This document shows, one piece after another, positions 47,676 through 58,908 of a stretch of DNA of 64,000 bases (position 1 is its first letter; every line of letters starts with the position of its first letter). The translations under genes and the position numbers were made by a program. Source of the stretch: Cryptomeria japonica. Taxonomy: Eukaryota; Streptophyta; Pinopsida; Cupressales; Cupressaceae. A model generated the notes under the pieces. That model was not told the DNA's origin. It searched no databases and saw nothing but the letters and a program-made list of their open reading frames with translations. Location: positions 442,738,213 to 442,802,212 of the forward strand of contig NC_081407.1 in the NCBI RefSeq assembly GCF_030272615.1. The letters run 5' to 3'.

Positions 47676-50093
47676 GCTTTAGAAAAGCTTAGGGGGAACA
47701 AATCGGTGAAATGTTTTGAACCCTCGGTTTATACCGGTAAAAGAACTTAACTAGCATGTGTTACCTATCAATTGGCAGAAGACCGAAAATGGTAAAAGGT
47801 AAAATTCGGGTTTATAACCTAATTGTGGAGCATTTATTATGGTAGGTGAAGAATTTGTTTAAAAGGGATTTTCAAGTCATTTTCACTTATCAATTTGCAA
47901 GCAAAGAAATTCTCAAGTGCAAAGTGACCAAAGGCAATTTGTTTTACGATTCAGAGAGATTTCAAAAACTTTGGAGTAGAATCCAGAGACAGTATCAATC
48001 AGTCAAGTGAAGAACACTAAGCAGTGTTCCAAGCGACCGAAGTGGTGTGTTGCAAGCTACAGTGTCAAAGCCCTAAATCTCGATTCGTGAAGCTATTTTT
48101 TGAGCTTCTTTGTTTATCATGGCTTCTGCATCGCACTCCTGTTCAAGTGCACCTAGTGATTCAATGAATTTCATACAAAGGAAGATGAAATACAATGCCC
48201 TATCCCAGATACCAGCTAGTGTTATAGTTGAGGAAGGTATTTCAGATTATATTGATTGCAAAATAGAAGACCTAGGATATCTAATGATCCATTCTCAGTT
48301 AAGTTTATTTTGCGGGAATGACAAGAAGATCAAACCGGAATACAACATCCTGAAAAGAAAGGAACTTCACAATGCGGTTTATTTTATTGAAGAATTCACA
48401 GAAGATCACATCTGCATCATCCTAAGAAGAGTGCACAGTGAGAAAATGTATCTTGAGCGGACACATGACATCACACCAGAAGCAATTCATGCCGTCACCG
48501 GTTTCTGTAATGTTGGAGAAGTACCAGCCCTAAGGAAAGTCATTAAGATAGAAATGACCAAGCTCACCGATTTTGTGAGCGACCAACGGGGAATGACCGT
48601 TAACACCATCAAGGATGATTTGGTCAAATATGTCTACATGGTGATCGAATAACGGACATTCTATGCTAGTAGAATAAACTCTGTCTCTGCAATAGCGGTG
48701 AATACTGCCTACAGAATGATTATGGAAGATGCATCATTTGATCTATGCACCCGTATGTAGAGGCAACTTCTGGTAAACCTGAAATCTATCAAACAGGACA
48801 ATGCCTTAAGATTTAAATTTGGACAACTATTAGTAGGTTTGTTTTTCTATTTTCAAGGCTATTTTCTGGGAGTCGGTGATATACAATGGTCTGCTGACCA
48901 ATCGATTACCAAGCAAATCAGAGAAAGTCTTCAAGCGATAGGAACCGGTTATCTTGAAGTCCTAAATAAATACTTTGATGAATTTAGATGCAAGATGAGA
49001 TAGAGGATGAGAATATCTAGCGATATTGTCAAGAAGTATGAAGAGGACATCTGCTTTATCATCAGAGTAGATGAGTGCATAATGGAGGCGGTTGAGCCCA
49101 GAAAGGAAGAAGTGGAGCCCATGGGATATAAGGTGATGTATGACATGCTTGATGGGTATGCCTCTACCCTACTTGCCTCGCCTCTTGATCCAAAGAAGAA
49201 GAGAATCCACACCTACTTGGAGAGGGTAACACCGGTTGAAGAACCTTTAGTGAAGAAAGGAAAGGCAGTGCCATCAGTATCGGCACTGGTTACTTCAGAA
49301 AGTCCTAAAGTGACCAAGCAGTCACCGGCCAAGAAGAAACCAGAAGTTGCACCTGCCAAAGTCTTTGAAACAAAGCAGTTAACTAAGAACACCTCACCAA
49401 ATTCTGAGGATACAGAACCTAAGGTACAACCTAAAAAGACTAGGCAAATAAGGAAGAAGACAAAGACATCCAACAATGAACCGACATCATCAGCACCAGT
49501 AAATATAGACATTTCCTCTTACAAACCATTGCCACATTGTCAAAACACTATAAAGAATATTAGGAGAAAAGTGCTAAGTGATTTAATAGATCATTTTGAT
49601 GATTTTAATGACAATGAAAAGGAGGAAGTTGAACAGGAAGTTATTCAATATTTATGTATTAAGACCGGTCACCATCAGAAATTAGATCTGTGACACCAGA
49701 TTCTTTATATAATTCTTTAAATAACAAATGACACATTGCCATAGAAAAGGAACAAGAAATAAGAGAAGAAATTTTTGCACAATATTTTCCTGATGTGTCA
49801 AATTCAGAGCTATATGAAGTTATGGATAAATACAAAGGCCTCTTCTTCATGAGAAGAAGAAGACTCCTATTACTGGAAGGGAAAGTTCCTGAAGTGGTAA
49901 AAGATACACACTCACATGCCAAAGCTGCTCTAAGGTTGCACCAAGTATCTGAAGCCAACAAGAAGGCTGAGCAAGAATCGAAAACTAGAAAACCGGATGA
50001 GGTAGATGACAGTGAAGGAGAACCGGTCACTGAACAGATGGACACAATCAACATTGATGCTTTGGATGGTGAAAATGTCACTCTGGATCCAGC

Positions 50094-50520
50094 GAAGGAA
50101 AAGGTTGATAAAGAGAGAGTGGACAAAGAAAAGGCTGATAAAGTGCAAGCGGAGAAAGAGAAAAAGAATCAAGAGGAAGAGAAGAGGAAACAAGCAGAAG
50201 AGGAGAAGAAGAAAAAGGAAGAGGAGAAGAAGAAAAAGGAAGAGAAGAAGGAGAAAAAGAAATAGGAAGAGGAGGAGAAGAGAAAAGAAGAAGAGAAAAG
50301 GAAACATGAAGAGGAGAAGAGGAAACATGAAGATGAGAAGAAGAAACAAGAAGAGGAGAAGAGGAAACAGGAAGAGGAGAAGAAGAAAGAAGAAGAGAAG
50401 CAGAAGGAAGAAGAAAGGAAGAAGGATGAAGAGAAGAAAAAGAAATAAGCAGAGGAACAAAAGAAGGCATAAGAGGAAAAGCAAAAAGCCGAAGCGAAGA
50501 AGGAAGCAGCAAAGAGCACA
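50094..50520 (+). repeat. Purine-only (GAAGAGGAGAAG) low-complexity tract
   Basis: Over about 400 bp the plus strand is nearly all A and G, coding for E/K/R repeats in ORF2. All other frames over this tract are composition artefacts. Confidence 0.85.
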
Positions 50521-50742
50521 CATATGGAGACACCAAAGGCAATCGGTAGTCAAGCCAAACCGACTGATATTACTAGTCCCATGGATCTCCAATCTGCAAA
50601 TGAAATGGAGTTGCTCCAAAGCATTAAGCTTGCACAGGAGCAACTAGAAGCTTTAAGGAGGAAAAAGGAGCAAGAGGTTATTCAAACTACGGTGGATACA
50701 CTTACCAGTTTGATTCTTGATACCAACCTCCCCAGTACCGAT

Positions 50743-51942
50743 TGTTAGGCCCAATAAGGAAAGATAATATACTAAGAGGGGAGGGGTGAATCAGTACTTC
50801 AAAACCTTTTAACAACAATATCTTTACTATTATGCATAAACCAAAAACTGCTACAACATAACATAAAGCTAAAACAAATAAATAACAATCATACATGATT
50901 CACTCCATAACTCATATATTTTGGTTATGCAGAAACTCTTGGTTAGAGAGAAAAACTGCGGTGGGGATGGCACCCACAACTTCACTACTACAATAATAAA
51001 GAGTGCTCGGTTAGAGCTACATGTTCAGCTATTTCTGATAGCTTACCCTGTTAGGAGTATTACAATCTTTAGATCTACCTTGCTAAAGGATTTTACAATA
51101 CTTATTCTAAATGCTGCACTTGGTTAAAGGCTTTACAATTTATAGACTTTGTTAGAGTCTTTTACCCTATTAAAGGTTTCTCTTACAACTTCAAAATATT
51201 ACAATAAATCATGACAAATATCTGCAACTTTACATCTGAAATGTTATAGCAGATTCTATGTGCTCAAAGTGAGATTACCTTGCTTATAGCATACCTCGGT
51301 AACCCATAAAGTAACTCGGTAAACCCTTCTGTTTACTTTGTTCTTTGACTCTTCTCTGAAATCCTTCTCGGTGACCTTTGTGTCTCTGTAACAGTCATAA
51401 CACTCAGTGCTTTCTTATGTATCACACATGTCTTGCTTCATACACCTCTATATCTCTCTCTGTCACTATACTCTATTATCATCTGATCTCAATCCATGCT
51501 GTATAAATAGATTTCTTATATCGGTGATCTGATTCATTGCTTTGATCTTACAAACATGATTTATCGAATGATTAACCATACAAAATATTTCATTGGTTAG
51601 ATGACCTCAAAATCATACACAATCCTTAAGTGCAATTTCCAATGTGATAACGGTTCTTTGTTCTTCAATCTTGTAACACGTTTCCACATGTGTGTCTAGG
51701 TTCAATGAATCTGGTAACACGTTTCACTCAGTGTATATCAACTTGGTGTATCATTATTGCTACTCGGTAGACATGGAATGTTACTCGGTAGACAGCTCGG
51801 TGTATATTGGGCTCTGTGAATACTTTCTTCTTTAACCGACTGTTCTGTGCATACCAACTGAATGTTTCGGTAGAGGTAACCGACTAGAGTATATAGAATG
51901 ACTTTGGATATAAAACTAATGGCAACTTAATAAGTAGTAACA
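50743..51942 (-). mobile_element. Solo LTR in G ORF2, copia type
   Basis: The 1200-bp segment begins TGTTAGGCCC and ends GTAGTAACA on the plus strand, with flanks ccgat (50738-50742) and ctgat (51943-51947), a TSD with one difference. Its minus-strand 3' end reads GATTCACCCCTCCCCTCTTAG, as in the copia LTRs of G, D and H, so it is reversed relative to G. ORF2 continues across it in coiled-coil sequence. No internal region remains. Confidence 0.8.
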
Positions 51943-52864
51943 CTGATTCCTCTTTGGCCTAGCTAAAACTTCTATGCATAGTCGAGGAGAACCAGGTACA
52001 AAGCTTGGAAGAGGTTGGTAAAGCTAATGCACAGAAGAAGCATCAAAAGGCACTAAACACTGCCTTAGTGAAGAAATTGAATGAGCTCCGGTGTGAACTT
52101 CAGAAAGAGTAGAAAGACATCAGAGATGCTATGGATGAGGGTAAAATGCTTCTCAGTAAGATAAACCAACCCCATCTCTTTTGTGATGATGTGCTTGCAC
52201 AGTAAGAAAAACTGCAATCTGATTTGCAGGCATTTATAAGCACCTTCAAGATTCCCTATGATTCCTTTACTACATATGGGCAAACTGTTCACCGGTTTCA
52301 GCTCCAGTCCACTAGAATAGAGTTCAAAATCACCAACCGGACCATAGATCTATAGGAACTTCAACTGGTTCTACTACCAAGACTGTAAATACTTCAGAAA
52401 TGCTATCTCAATCTGGATGCCTTAACGATCACTCAAGAGATGAGCACCATTGATGCCATGGAAGAACAGGTATCCCAGATGCAAATAGAAAGTGAGGTGG
52501 CTACCTCATTACTTGAATCATGGTCCTTATCCATGAAGACCTTCATGCAATATTTTAAATTGGTTTTTGATAAGTTTCACTCATTATTGTCATAAACATT
52601 TATTATATTAATGATAATGAGAAACAAGGGTTATTCTACAATACTTTGTCATTGTTGGCAAAGGGGGAGTAGTATTTTGTATTTAAAATTTTTGGTGAAT
52701 GCTATGTATGATTTCATGTTATCTCCTTAAGGGACTAGTATACATTGTATTTTCTGCAAAAGGGATAGTTTATATGCTTAGGGGGAGTAATTTTGATTAT
52801 GACATATTTTTTGTTGTAAAACACTTAGATGTCAAAAATTTTCCTAAGTGTTGCCATCAATGCC

Positions 52865-52876
52865 AAAGGGGGAGAT
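52865..52876 (+). other. Element G polypurine tract
   Basis: AAAGGGGGAGAT abuts the 3' LTR TG. Two similar purine runs lie upstream (AAAGGGGGAGTAG near 52659; TTAGGGGGAGTAA near 52779). Between 52594 and 52864 there is no gene. Confidence 0.9.
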
Positions 52877-54045
52877 TGTTGGCATTTTTGATGATGATGT
52901 TGTGATTGCCATTGATGGACAGACACTTGCTTTGAGATCACTTTTTGTATGTATGAGTTATGATCAACTGGTATTTGTTCCAACCGGTATTATGTATTAT
53001 AGTCTTTAGACTATCGGTGTTTTGCAAAAAGTGTTTATCATTCTCAAGTGATATGAAGACCCAAGCGGTATGAAGACTCAAGCGGTTCGAGGATCCCAAA
53101 GAGGTATGAAGGAACAAAGCGGTTGTTATCATTTTTCCCAGTCTTCATTTTGACAAACCGGCAATTGGTAAAATGTGTGAACCGGTAATCGGTAAATGTA
53201 TGAACTGGTATTACTCTGTGATGAGTTACCAACTGGTATTTTGTGATGAGTTATCATCCACTGACACTTTGGTGGTGATTCTATACTGTGTTACCAAATG
53301 TGTCCAGATGCACTGAACCTAGGAAATTGCAATGTAATCCTATTGGACTGACATGAAATCAGATTCCTTTATAAGGACATCATGTCTAGGGTTTTAGTGG
53401 TTGTTAGGGTTTTAGGTGGTTGATGAGGTTTTTGTATGTGCGATCACAGAAGGAGATTAGGTTTGTGTGAAGAAACAAAGTGTGGAAATATCGAAGACTG
53501 AAGTAATGCTGAAATGCATTAATAATGAGCTATCAAGGATCTAACCAAGCATACTGTGCTAGTATTTAGATCACTCACTTGTTGATTACTCACATCTTCG
53601 ACAAGTCTGAAACCCTTAACCGGGTAGGCCTAGCAAAGCCTTTATAATTCCTCTAACAAGGTGGTTCACAACTGTGGATCTAAAATCCTCTCACAAGGTA
53701 GTCTTTAATCGGACTTATCTCCTAACAGAGATTGAGATTCCTAACAAGATTTGTTCTGGTGAAGAACATTGTATGACCTTAACCGGTCTGGTTACTATTC
53801 TGCAGATAGTTACTTGTGAGTTTCATCTCACCATGGTTTTTCCCATTTGGGTTTCCACGTCAAAATCTCTTGCGTTATGGTGATTGTGCTCCTGTGCGTG
53901 AATGCCTTATTTGCTGTTTGCTTTGCATTTGTCTTAACTGGTTTGTTAGTAAAACTGTTATACCGGTTTACTGCTAAACTGTTTAAGTGTTTGAGTTCAT
54001 TATTTTTTGGTGTACTAATTCAGCCCCGCCTCTTAGTATTCATCA
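52877..54045 (+). repeat. Element G 3' LTR
   Basis: It starts TGTTGGCATTTTTGATGATG and ends CTCTTAGTATTCATCA, followed by gatgt. It is the same length as the 5' LTR (1169 bp). Confidence 0.95.
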
Positions 54046-54050
54046 GATGT

Positions 54051-54408
54051 ATGTAATGCAGATGAATATGGATGTTTGTTTTTGTTTCTTTTCATATGCA
54101 AATAAATGATGACAATGAGTATCTAGGAATGCAATTTTTTTAATTTTTCTATGCAATAAGATGAATGCAAATAAGTGTATAATGAAATGTATGGATCTAT
54201 ATAAGATGCTTATGTATATAGCTAAAATCTCAAGACACTGTTGTCCTTGATTTCAGCATGGCCAAAATCATGAGGCAACCCTATGAAACTGGTTCGTTTC
54301 ATACCTTACAGTCTTTGGGAGAGCTTAATTGACTTGGTCAGTTAGTTCGTTTCATTCTTTGCTTCCCATTTTTATTGTTTTCCTTGTTCCTTAAGTTTGC
54401 AGTTTTAC
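54051..54408. other. Gene-free stretch right of G
   Basis: ATGCAAAT- and GATGAATG-rich sequence with no coding sign. It is the continuation of the pre-G flank and leads into the palindrome array. Confidence 0.5.
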
Positions 54409-55540
54409 CTGCAGTTCGGACTTTAAAGTCTGAACTGTAGGGTTCTTTGCTGCCAAATACACTTCGGACCTTAAAGTCCAGTATGTATTTAGTTGTTTTC
54501 ATAACCGCAGTACGGACTTTAAAGTCCGAACTGCATGTGGTCTAAGCTTGCCGAACTGCATGTTGTTTAGCCTGCAGTTCGGACTTTAAAGTCTAAACTG
54601 CATGTGTTTTGTTCATGGCTTGCATGTTGGACTTTAAAGTCAGATGTGCAAGTGTTCCTAGCTTGCATATCGGACTTTAAAGCCCGACATGCAAATGTGT
54701 GTTGTTTTAATATCGCATTAATTGCTAATTAGGATTTATTTTAAAAGCTTTTTAAAGTTAATTTTCGCATTTTTAGTTTTCATTTTCATTTGTTTTGCGC
54801 GCGTCCTCCTCAATTTCTCCATCGCAACTCAGATTTTCTTCTCCGTGGCTCGATCGGATCGCTCCATACTCAGTTTTTTGGATCATCATAGCGGAAGAGG
54901 AAGGGTTTTTGTTTTCTTTTCAGGTTTTTTTGTTCTTGTTTGCTTTCTTTTTGTTTGTGTTTGCCTTTCTCAGACTTCTCCCCAAAGGAAAATCGGGTTT
55001 TGTAGTCCGATTGTCTCCCTTGTTCTGGAGGACAATCGAACGTCAAAACCTGATTGCCCTTCGTAGCCCCCTCTTCTAAAGTTGCATACCAGAATTTAAA
55101 ATCCAGTGTGCAACTGGAGAGATGTATCTCCGCATATCGTATTTTAAAGTCCGATATGCGGGATCTTAACCTTCGCATATCAGACTTTAAAATCTGATAT
55201 GTGGAGGGGAGTAGGTCAGCATGTCGGGTTTTAAAACCCGACATGCCAACTGAATGTCTTTCCCCTTTGAAAGCACATCGGACTTTAAAGTCCGATGTGC
55301 CTTTAAACCTTTTCTAGGAAACACATCGGACTTTAAAGTCCGATGTGCTTGTTTGAAGTTTTCCCCCTACACATCGGACTTTAAAGTCCGATGTGGTAAT
55401 GTTTTTTCCCTAGATTGACACATCAAACTTTAAAGTCCGATGTGTTGATAACCATTCACAAAATTGCACATTGGACTTTAAAGTCTGATGTGCAGATCAA
55501 GGTGTTTTTATTTCACTTCGGACTTTAAAGTCCGATGTGC
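54409..55540. repeat. Array of 16 palindromes centred on TTTAAA
   Basis: Sixteen inverted repeats of 26-34 bp share the core GGACTTTAAAGTCC. They lie at 54409, 54457, 54507, 54574, 54619, 54662, then 55081, 55130, 55173, 55219, 55273, 55321, 55370, 55418, 55465 and 55513. Spacing within each cluster is about 45-70 bp. Arms extend the core differently: GCAGTTC/GAACTGC in the first cluster, CACATC/GATGTG in the second. Several units changed both arms together (GCATGTCGGG with CCCGACATGC; GCATATCAGA with TCTGATATG), while linkers do not align. The 54695-55080 gap contains two degenerate units (about 54989 and 55030). The array ends 170 bp before the ATG of the 55710 ORF. Confidence 0.9.
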
Positions 55541-55709
55541 AATTTTTTTTTTCAAAAGAGTAGTCGGACTTTTTTCCCCAACCTGCTGTTTTTGGTAGTT
55601 TTACTCCTAAGCTTGTTTTGAGTCCTATTTTTCGATCTGGTTGAGAAAAATTGATTTTGATAATGATGAATAGCTAATCATCAGTGTTGAATGCAATCAT
55701 TGTGCACAA

Positions 55710-58700
55710 ATGTCAAAGCTCTCTCACAACAAACCCGAGTCTTCCTCAGGACAACCTTCTCCAAGTAAAGCATCATCAAAAAAGATGAAATACAAGTACA
55801 ATAGGTACTTGAATATGTACCCAGAGAGTTCAGTCGACTCAAATATTAAGGAGATTAGAGACACCAAAATTGGGCATGTTGATATGCAAGAATTTTTTGA
55901 TCGGGTTCAAAGGGCTCCTGCACGTCTAACCAGTTTAATCAAATTTGAGCTGCATAAGTATGCATCTTTCCTAGTTACGGCTCATGATCCTGAATTTGTA
56001 CTCACAGTAGCTGATCACTTTGATCCAAGCACAAGGCAAGTGAAAGATGAAGATCAAAATGTCATCATGACTCTAGACAGTGTATTCTTCAATAGTGTCT
56101 TTAAAGGTTCATCAGTTGAAGAAGTAGCTGATATTTCACAAGAGAGTGATCAAGAGTACTACGAGAAACATGAGGATAAATGCAAAAAAGTGATCAATAC
56201 TGTTTATCTCTCTACTGCAAGAATTTCCCTCACCTCATGATGGCCTAATTCCTTCCATAGGAGTGATTTTAATGAGGAATATAACAACATGGTCACCATG
56301 TTATCTAGAGTGAGAGGATTAAAGGACTCTCATTATTTTCAAAGCTAGATGTCTTATTACATAAATATAATCAGAAAGGGGGCTGCAATAATTGATTGGG
56401 GAGAACAGATCAGTGATGCACTCTTTGCTCAATTAAAGGAGGTCAAGGTAACACTGAAGTTTCACATGACCTAATACTTGGTTTATGCAGCTGCTTCAAT
56501 GAGGCAATATCCAGGCTTGTCTACCAGGGGTGACAGAAGAGTGGTACCCGTTTGGGAGTACTATGACTAGCTGACAATCAAGAATCAAGGTAATCATTAC
56601 AGAAGGGTTAATGACAACTTCTTTGCTATATGGAAGTGCATTTTTGATAAAGGCCCGCAGAAGAGAAGAATATCAGAGGCCTCTTACAGTAGGGTGTCTC
56701 ATTTTGGGTGTGTATTTATATAGTTTCCCACTTTCACCTATATCTGAATTGGATGTTTCTTAGGTGAGCCCTTCATTCTTCCAAGGTTCCCTTCAGACAA
56801 AATTGTCCTTATGGAGCTGTGCAGCCAACTAATTAGTTTGCATGAGAAACAGTCACAAGCACATAAGACTGGGCTGAAATTTCCAAAGTCAATTGGTAGG
56901 TATTTAGTGGCAACCAACCCCAAGGCCAAAAATATGGAGGAGGAAATGCAGTAGACTACCATGAGAAGATTCAAGGCCCAAACCGATTTTGATTTTTGGG
57001 GTATAAATAACAAACTCAAAAGGACTTATACTCATGTTTATAGGTTTGAGGATGTTTGGGCAGATTGTCAGAATGAGGAGGATATAAGAAGGATGTATTT
57101 CAGCCACCTTACTCTGGAACAAATTGAAAATTTGGATCTAGCTAAGATCCCAATGACCATGGAAGACAGAAATGATATAGTGGACCTTGTTTATTATGAG
57201 AAGAAGATTGCTGACTCCCCAATTCCACTTGTGCAATGGTCAAAGAAAGAAAGCAAATCTATTACACAGAGGATTTCTCCTATTTTAGCCAACACCATTG
57301 CTTGGTTACTAAAGTAGAACCTTAGGATGAAACAACTTCCCACTAGTTCAGGAGATGATGACAACAGTGATGGCTTGTTGGGAAAGAAAACAACAGCTGA
57401 AACAAGAACAAAGAGTAGGGTAGACTCAAAAGCACTATCCTTAGCTCGTGATATAATCGAAAGGTAAAGGACCCAAAATCAAATTTACAGTTAAAGGGTC
57501 AAAGAAGGGTGAATCATCATCCGCATCACAGGAAGCAGTGGCGAAGGAACCACAACAATTGCCTACCAGTGAAGTTGGAAAAGGAAAGGAGGTTGAAGAA
57601 GGTGAAATTCCTCAACAAGAGGAAGTACAGGCAGATGAAGTATCACATCCATCTGAAGTTGATGCCCTGATTACTTCACAGGTAATCATCCATTCTATTG
57701 ACTCTAACTCTGACTCTGACCAAGAAGATGAAGATTTTCAAGAAGATGGAGATCTAAGTATGGGTATGACACAATCAGAGACTGTTGGTCAGTTTTTTAC
57801 AATAACCAACTTCTCTAATTTAGATGATATCCCTTCATCTACTTTTGAATCCACCATGATGGATTTTAATGAGACCTTGCAAGATGCACTTACAGAACAG
57901 GTTTCAATAGATTTACCCGTCACTACTACCACTACCATGATGATTCCCCCATTGGTAAGTGCTGAAGTTACATTCACATCACCCTCTACTCTTCCATCTG
58001 TAACTAAAATGGTAGCAACAACAAATGTTTCACTAGATGCCTCAATATCAGCACTATCAATAACACTCACAACTGCTCCAAGTTCTAGTCTCCCTGCTTT
58101 CAAAGCTTCAACTACCCCCCTGGATGGAAGTAGTAATAGAACTTAACTTTGAACTTTTAGTTCCCCCAAAGCCTAAGGGAACAAAAAGGCCAAAGACGGT
58201 ATCTCAGGTGGTAATAGAACCAGCTTCCAAGAGAAAATACGCTAAAGTTATGGTACCATCATCAGACAAGGACAAAGGCAACATACAATCTGAAGACTAT
58301 ACCATGTAGGTCATAGAGCTTGGGGTGGAAACACATGAGAGTGTGAAATTAGATTCTCAGATAGCCCTTAATTCTTTATTGAGAAGATTGGATCAAGAGA
58401 CGGATGAGAAAAATGTCTTGAAGCAGAAGTGTGAACAACTGACCAACGTTCTTCTAAAGGTCACACAATCTTCTCAAGAGATAGAGCCTATAGGATCTTC
58501 AATAGATACCGAAGCTCTCAAGAATATTGAACAGGTGGGAGCTAAAGGCCAAGTAATGGATGAGTGGATTTCAAGGCTAAGATCAGAAGGTTCTCATCTT
58601 CTGAGCTCAACAGTGGAACTATTGTCTGATTCTTAAGTAATCTAGAGTCGGATGCAAGGCCTCAAAACCTCGTTATCAAATGAGATTGAGGAGGTTGTGA

Positions 58701-58908
58701 AAAGTACTACCTTGTGGAGCAAAATGGAGGACTTCAAGATAGATGTCCTGGTTGAGAATAAGGTAATTCCCACAAGGGAAAAGTACATTCAAATCTTGTC
58801 TTTATTGTCTCATAAACAAGAGACAATGAAGCTAATGATTGTAGAGCTGGACCGGGAGAAGAAAGAAGGTGATGATGAGGTTGACCTTATTTTTCTAAAG
58901 TTGGTGAT
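55710..58908 (+). pseudogene. Unknown ORF after the palindrome array, cut by H
   Basis: ATG at 55710 (MSKLSHNKPESSSGQPSPSK). One frame runs to about 57470 with stops at 56238, 56346, 56472, 56568, 56721 and later, then two frameshifts. The N-terminal part has KYASFLVTAHDPEFVLTVAD and NVIMTLDSVFFNSVFKGSSV. A middle part has PFILPRFPSDKIVLMELCSQ and YTHVYRFEDVWADCQNEEDI. Then a Ser/Thr/acidic linker (SNSDSDQEDEDFQEDGDLSM) and a coiled coil (RRLDQETDEKNVLKQKCEQL). It stops at H's LTR (58909). I do not recognise a family. The order globular domain, linker, coiled coil is that of G ORF2. Confidence 0.65.

Larger units (their letters stand above)
48110..52593 (+). pseudogene. Element G ORF2: large unknown protein, PMD-like N-terminus, E/K-rich and coiled coil
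   Basis: ATG at 48119 (MASASHSCSSAPSDSMNF). The first 525 codons stay in one frame with few stops (48650, 48760, 49001), then one frameshift near 49660. The N-terminal domain contains THDITPEAIHAVTGFCNVGE and DQRGMTVNTIKDDLVKYVYM. A middle part is Lys/Pro/Ser-rich (PKVTKQSPAKKKPEVAP). From 50094 to 50520 there is an almost pure Glu/Lys/Arg repeat. Then LLQSIKLAQEQLEALRRKKE, the solo LTR (50743-51942), and a further coiled coil to 52593 (NAQKKHQKALNTALVKKLNE). No enzyme motif is seen. I do not recognise the family. It is about 1,090 codons without the LTR, unusually large for non-autonomous cargo. Confidence 0.7.
45176..54045 (+). mobile_element. Element G: complete LTR retrotransposon without pol
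   Basis: Two 1169-bp LTRs (45176-46344 and 52877-54045) align throughout. Flanks gatgt at 45171-45175 and 54046-54050 are an exact TSD. A Met-tRNA primer site (46347) and polypurine tract (52865) complete the structure. The 6.5-kb interior holds a coiled-coil/CCHC ORF1 (46395), a large ORF2 of unknown function (48110-52593) and a solo LTR of another element. I find no protease, integrase, RT or RNase H motif in any frame. It therefore should depend on enzymes supplied by a related copia element; H and D share its primer site, its tract or both. Confidence 0.9.

Noticed and set aside
49930-50647. Long hydrophobic minus-strand and Arg/Lys plus-strand frames over the purine tract
   Set aside because: They are composition artefacts of the GAAGAG repeat; the ORF2 frame explains the sequence.
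54722-55079. Plus-strand frames of 94-114 codons between palindrome clusters
   Set aside because: Phe/Leu-rich, overlapping in two frames and without motifs; they contain degenerate palindrome units.
54409-55540. CRISPR array
   Set aside because: Units are palindromes with variable arms and irregular spacing, spacers are not uniform, and the DNA is plant nuclear.
56708-56763. Short intron in the 55710 ORF
   Set aside because: GT and TTTCTTAG borders exist, but the 56-bp length is too short for plants and removal shifts the frame, which is open in phase on both sides.
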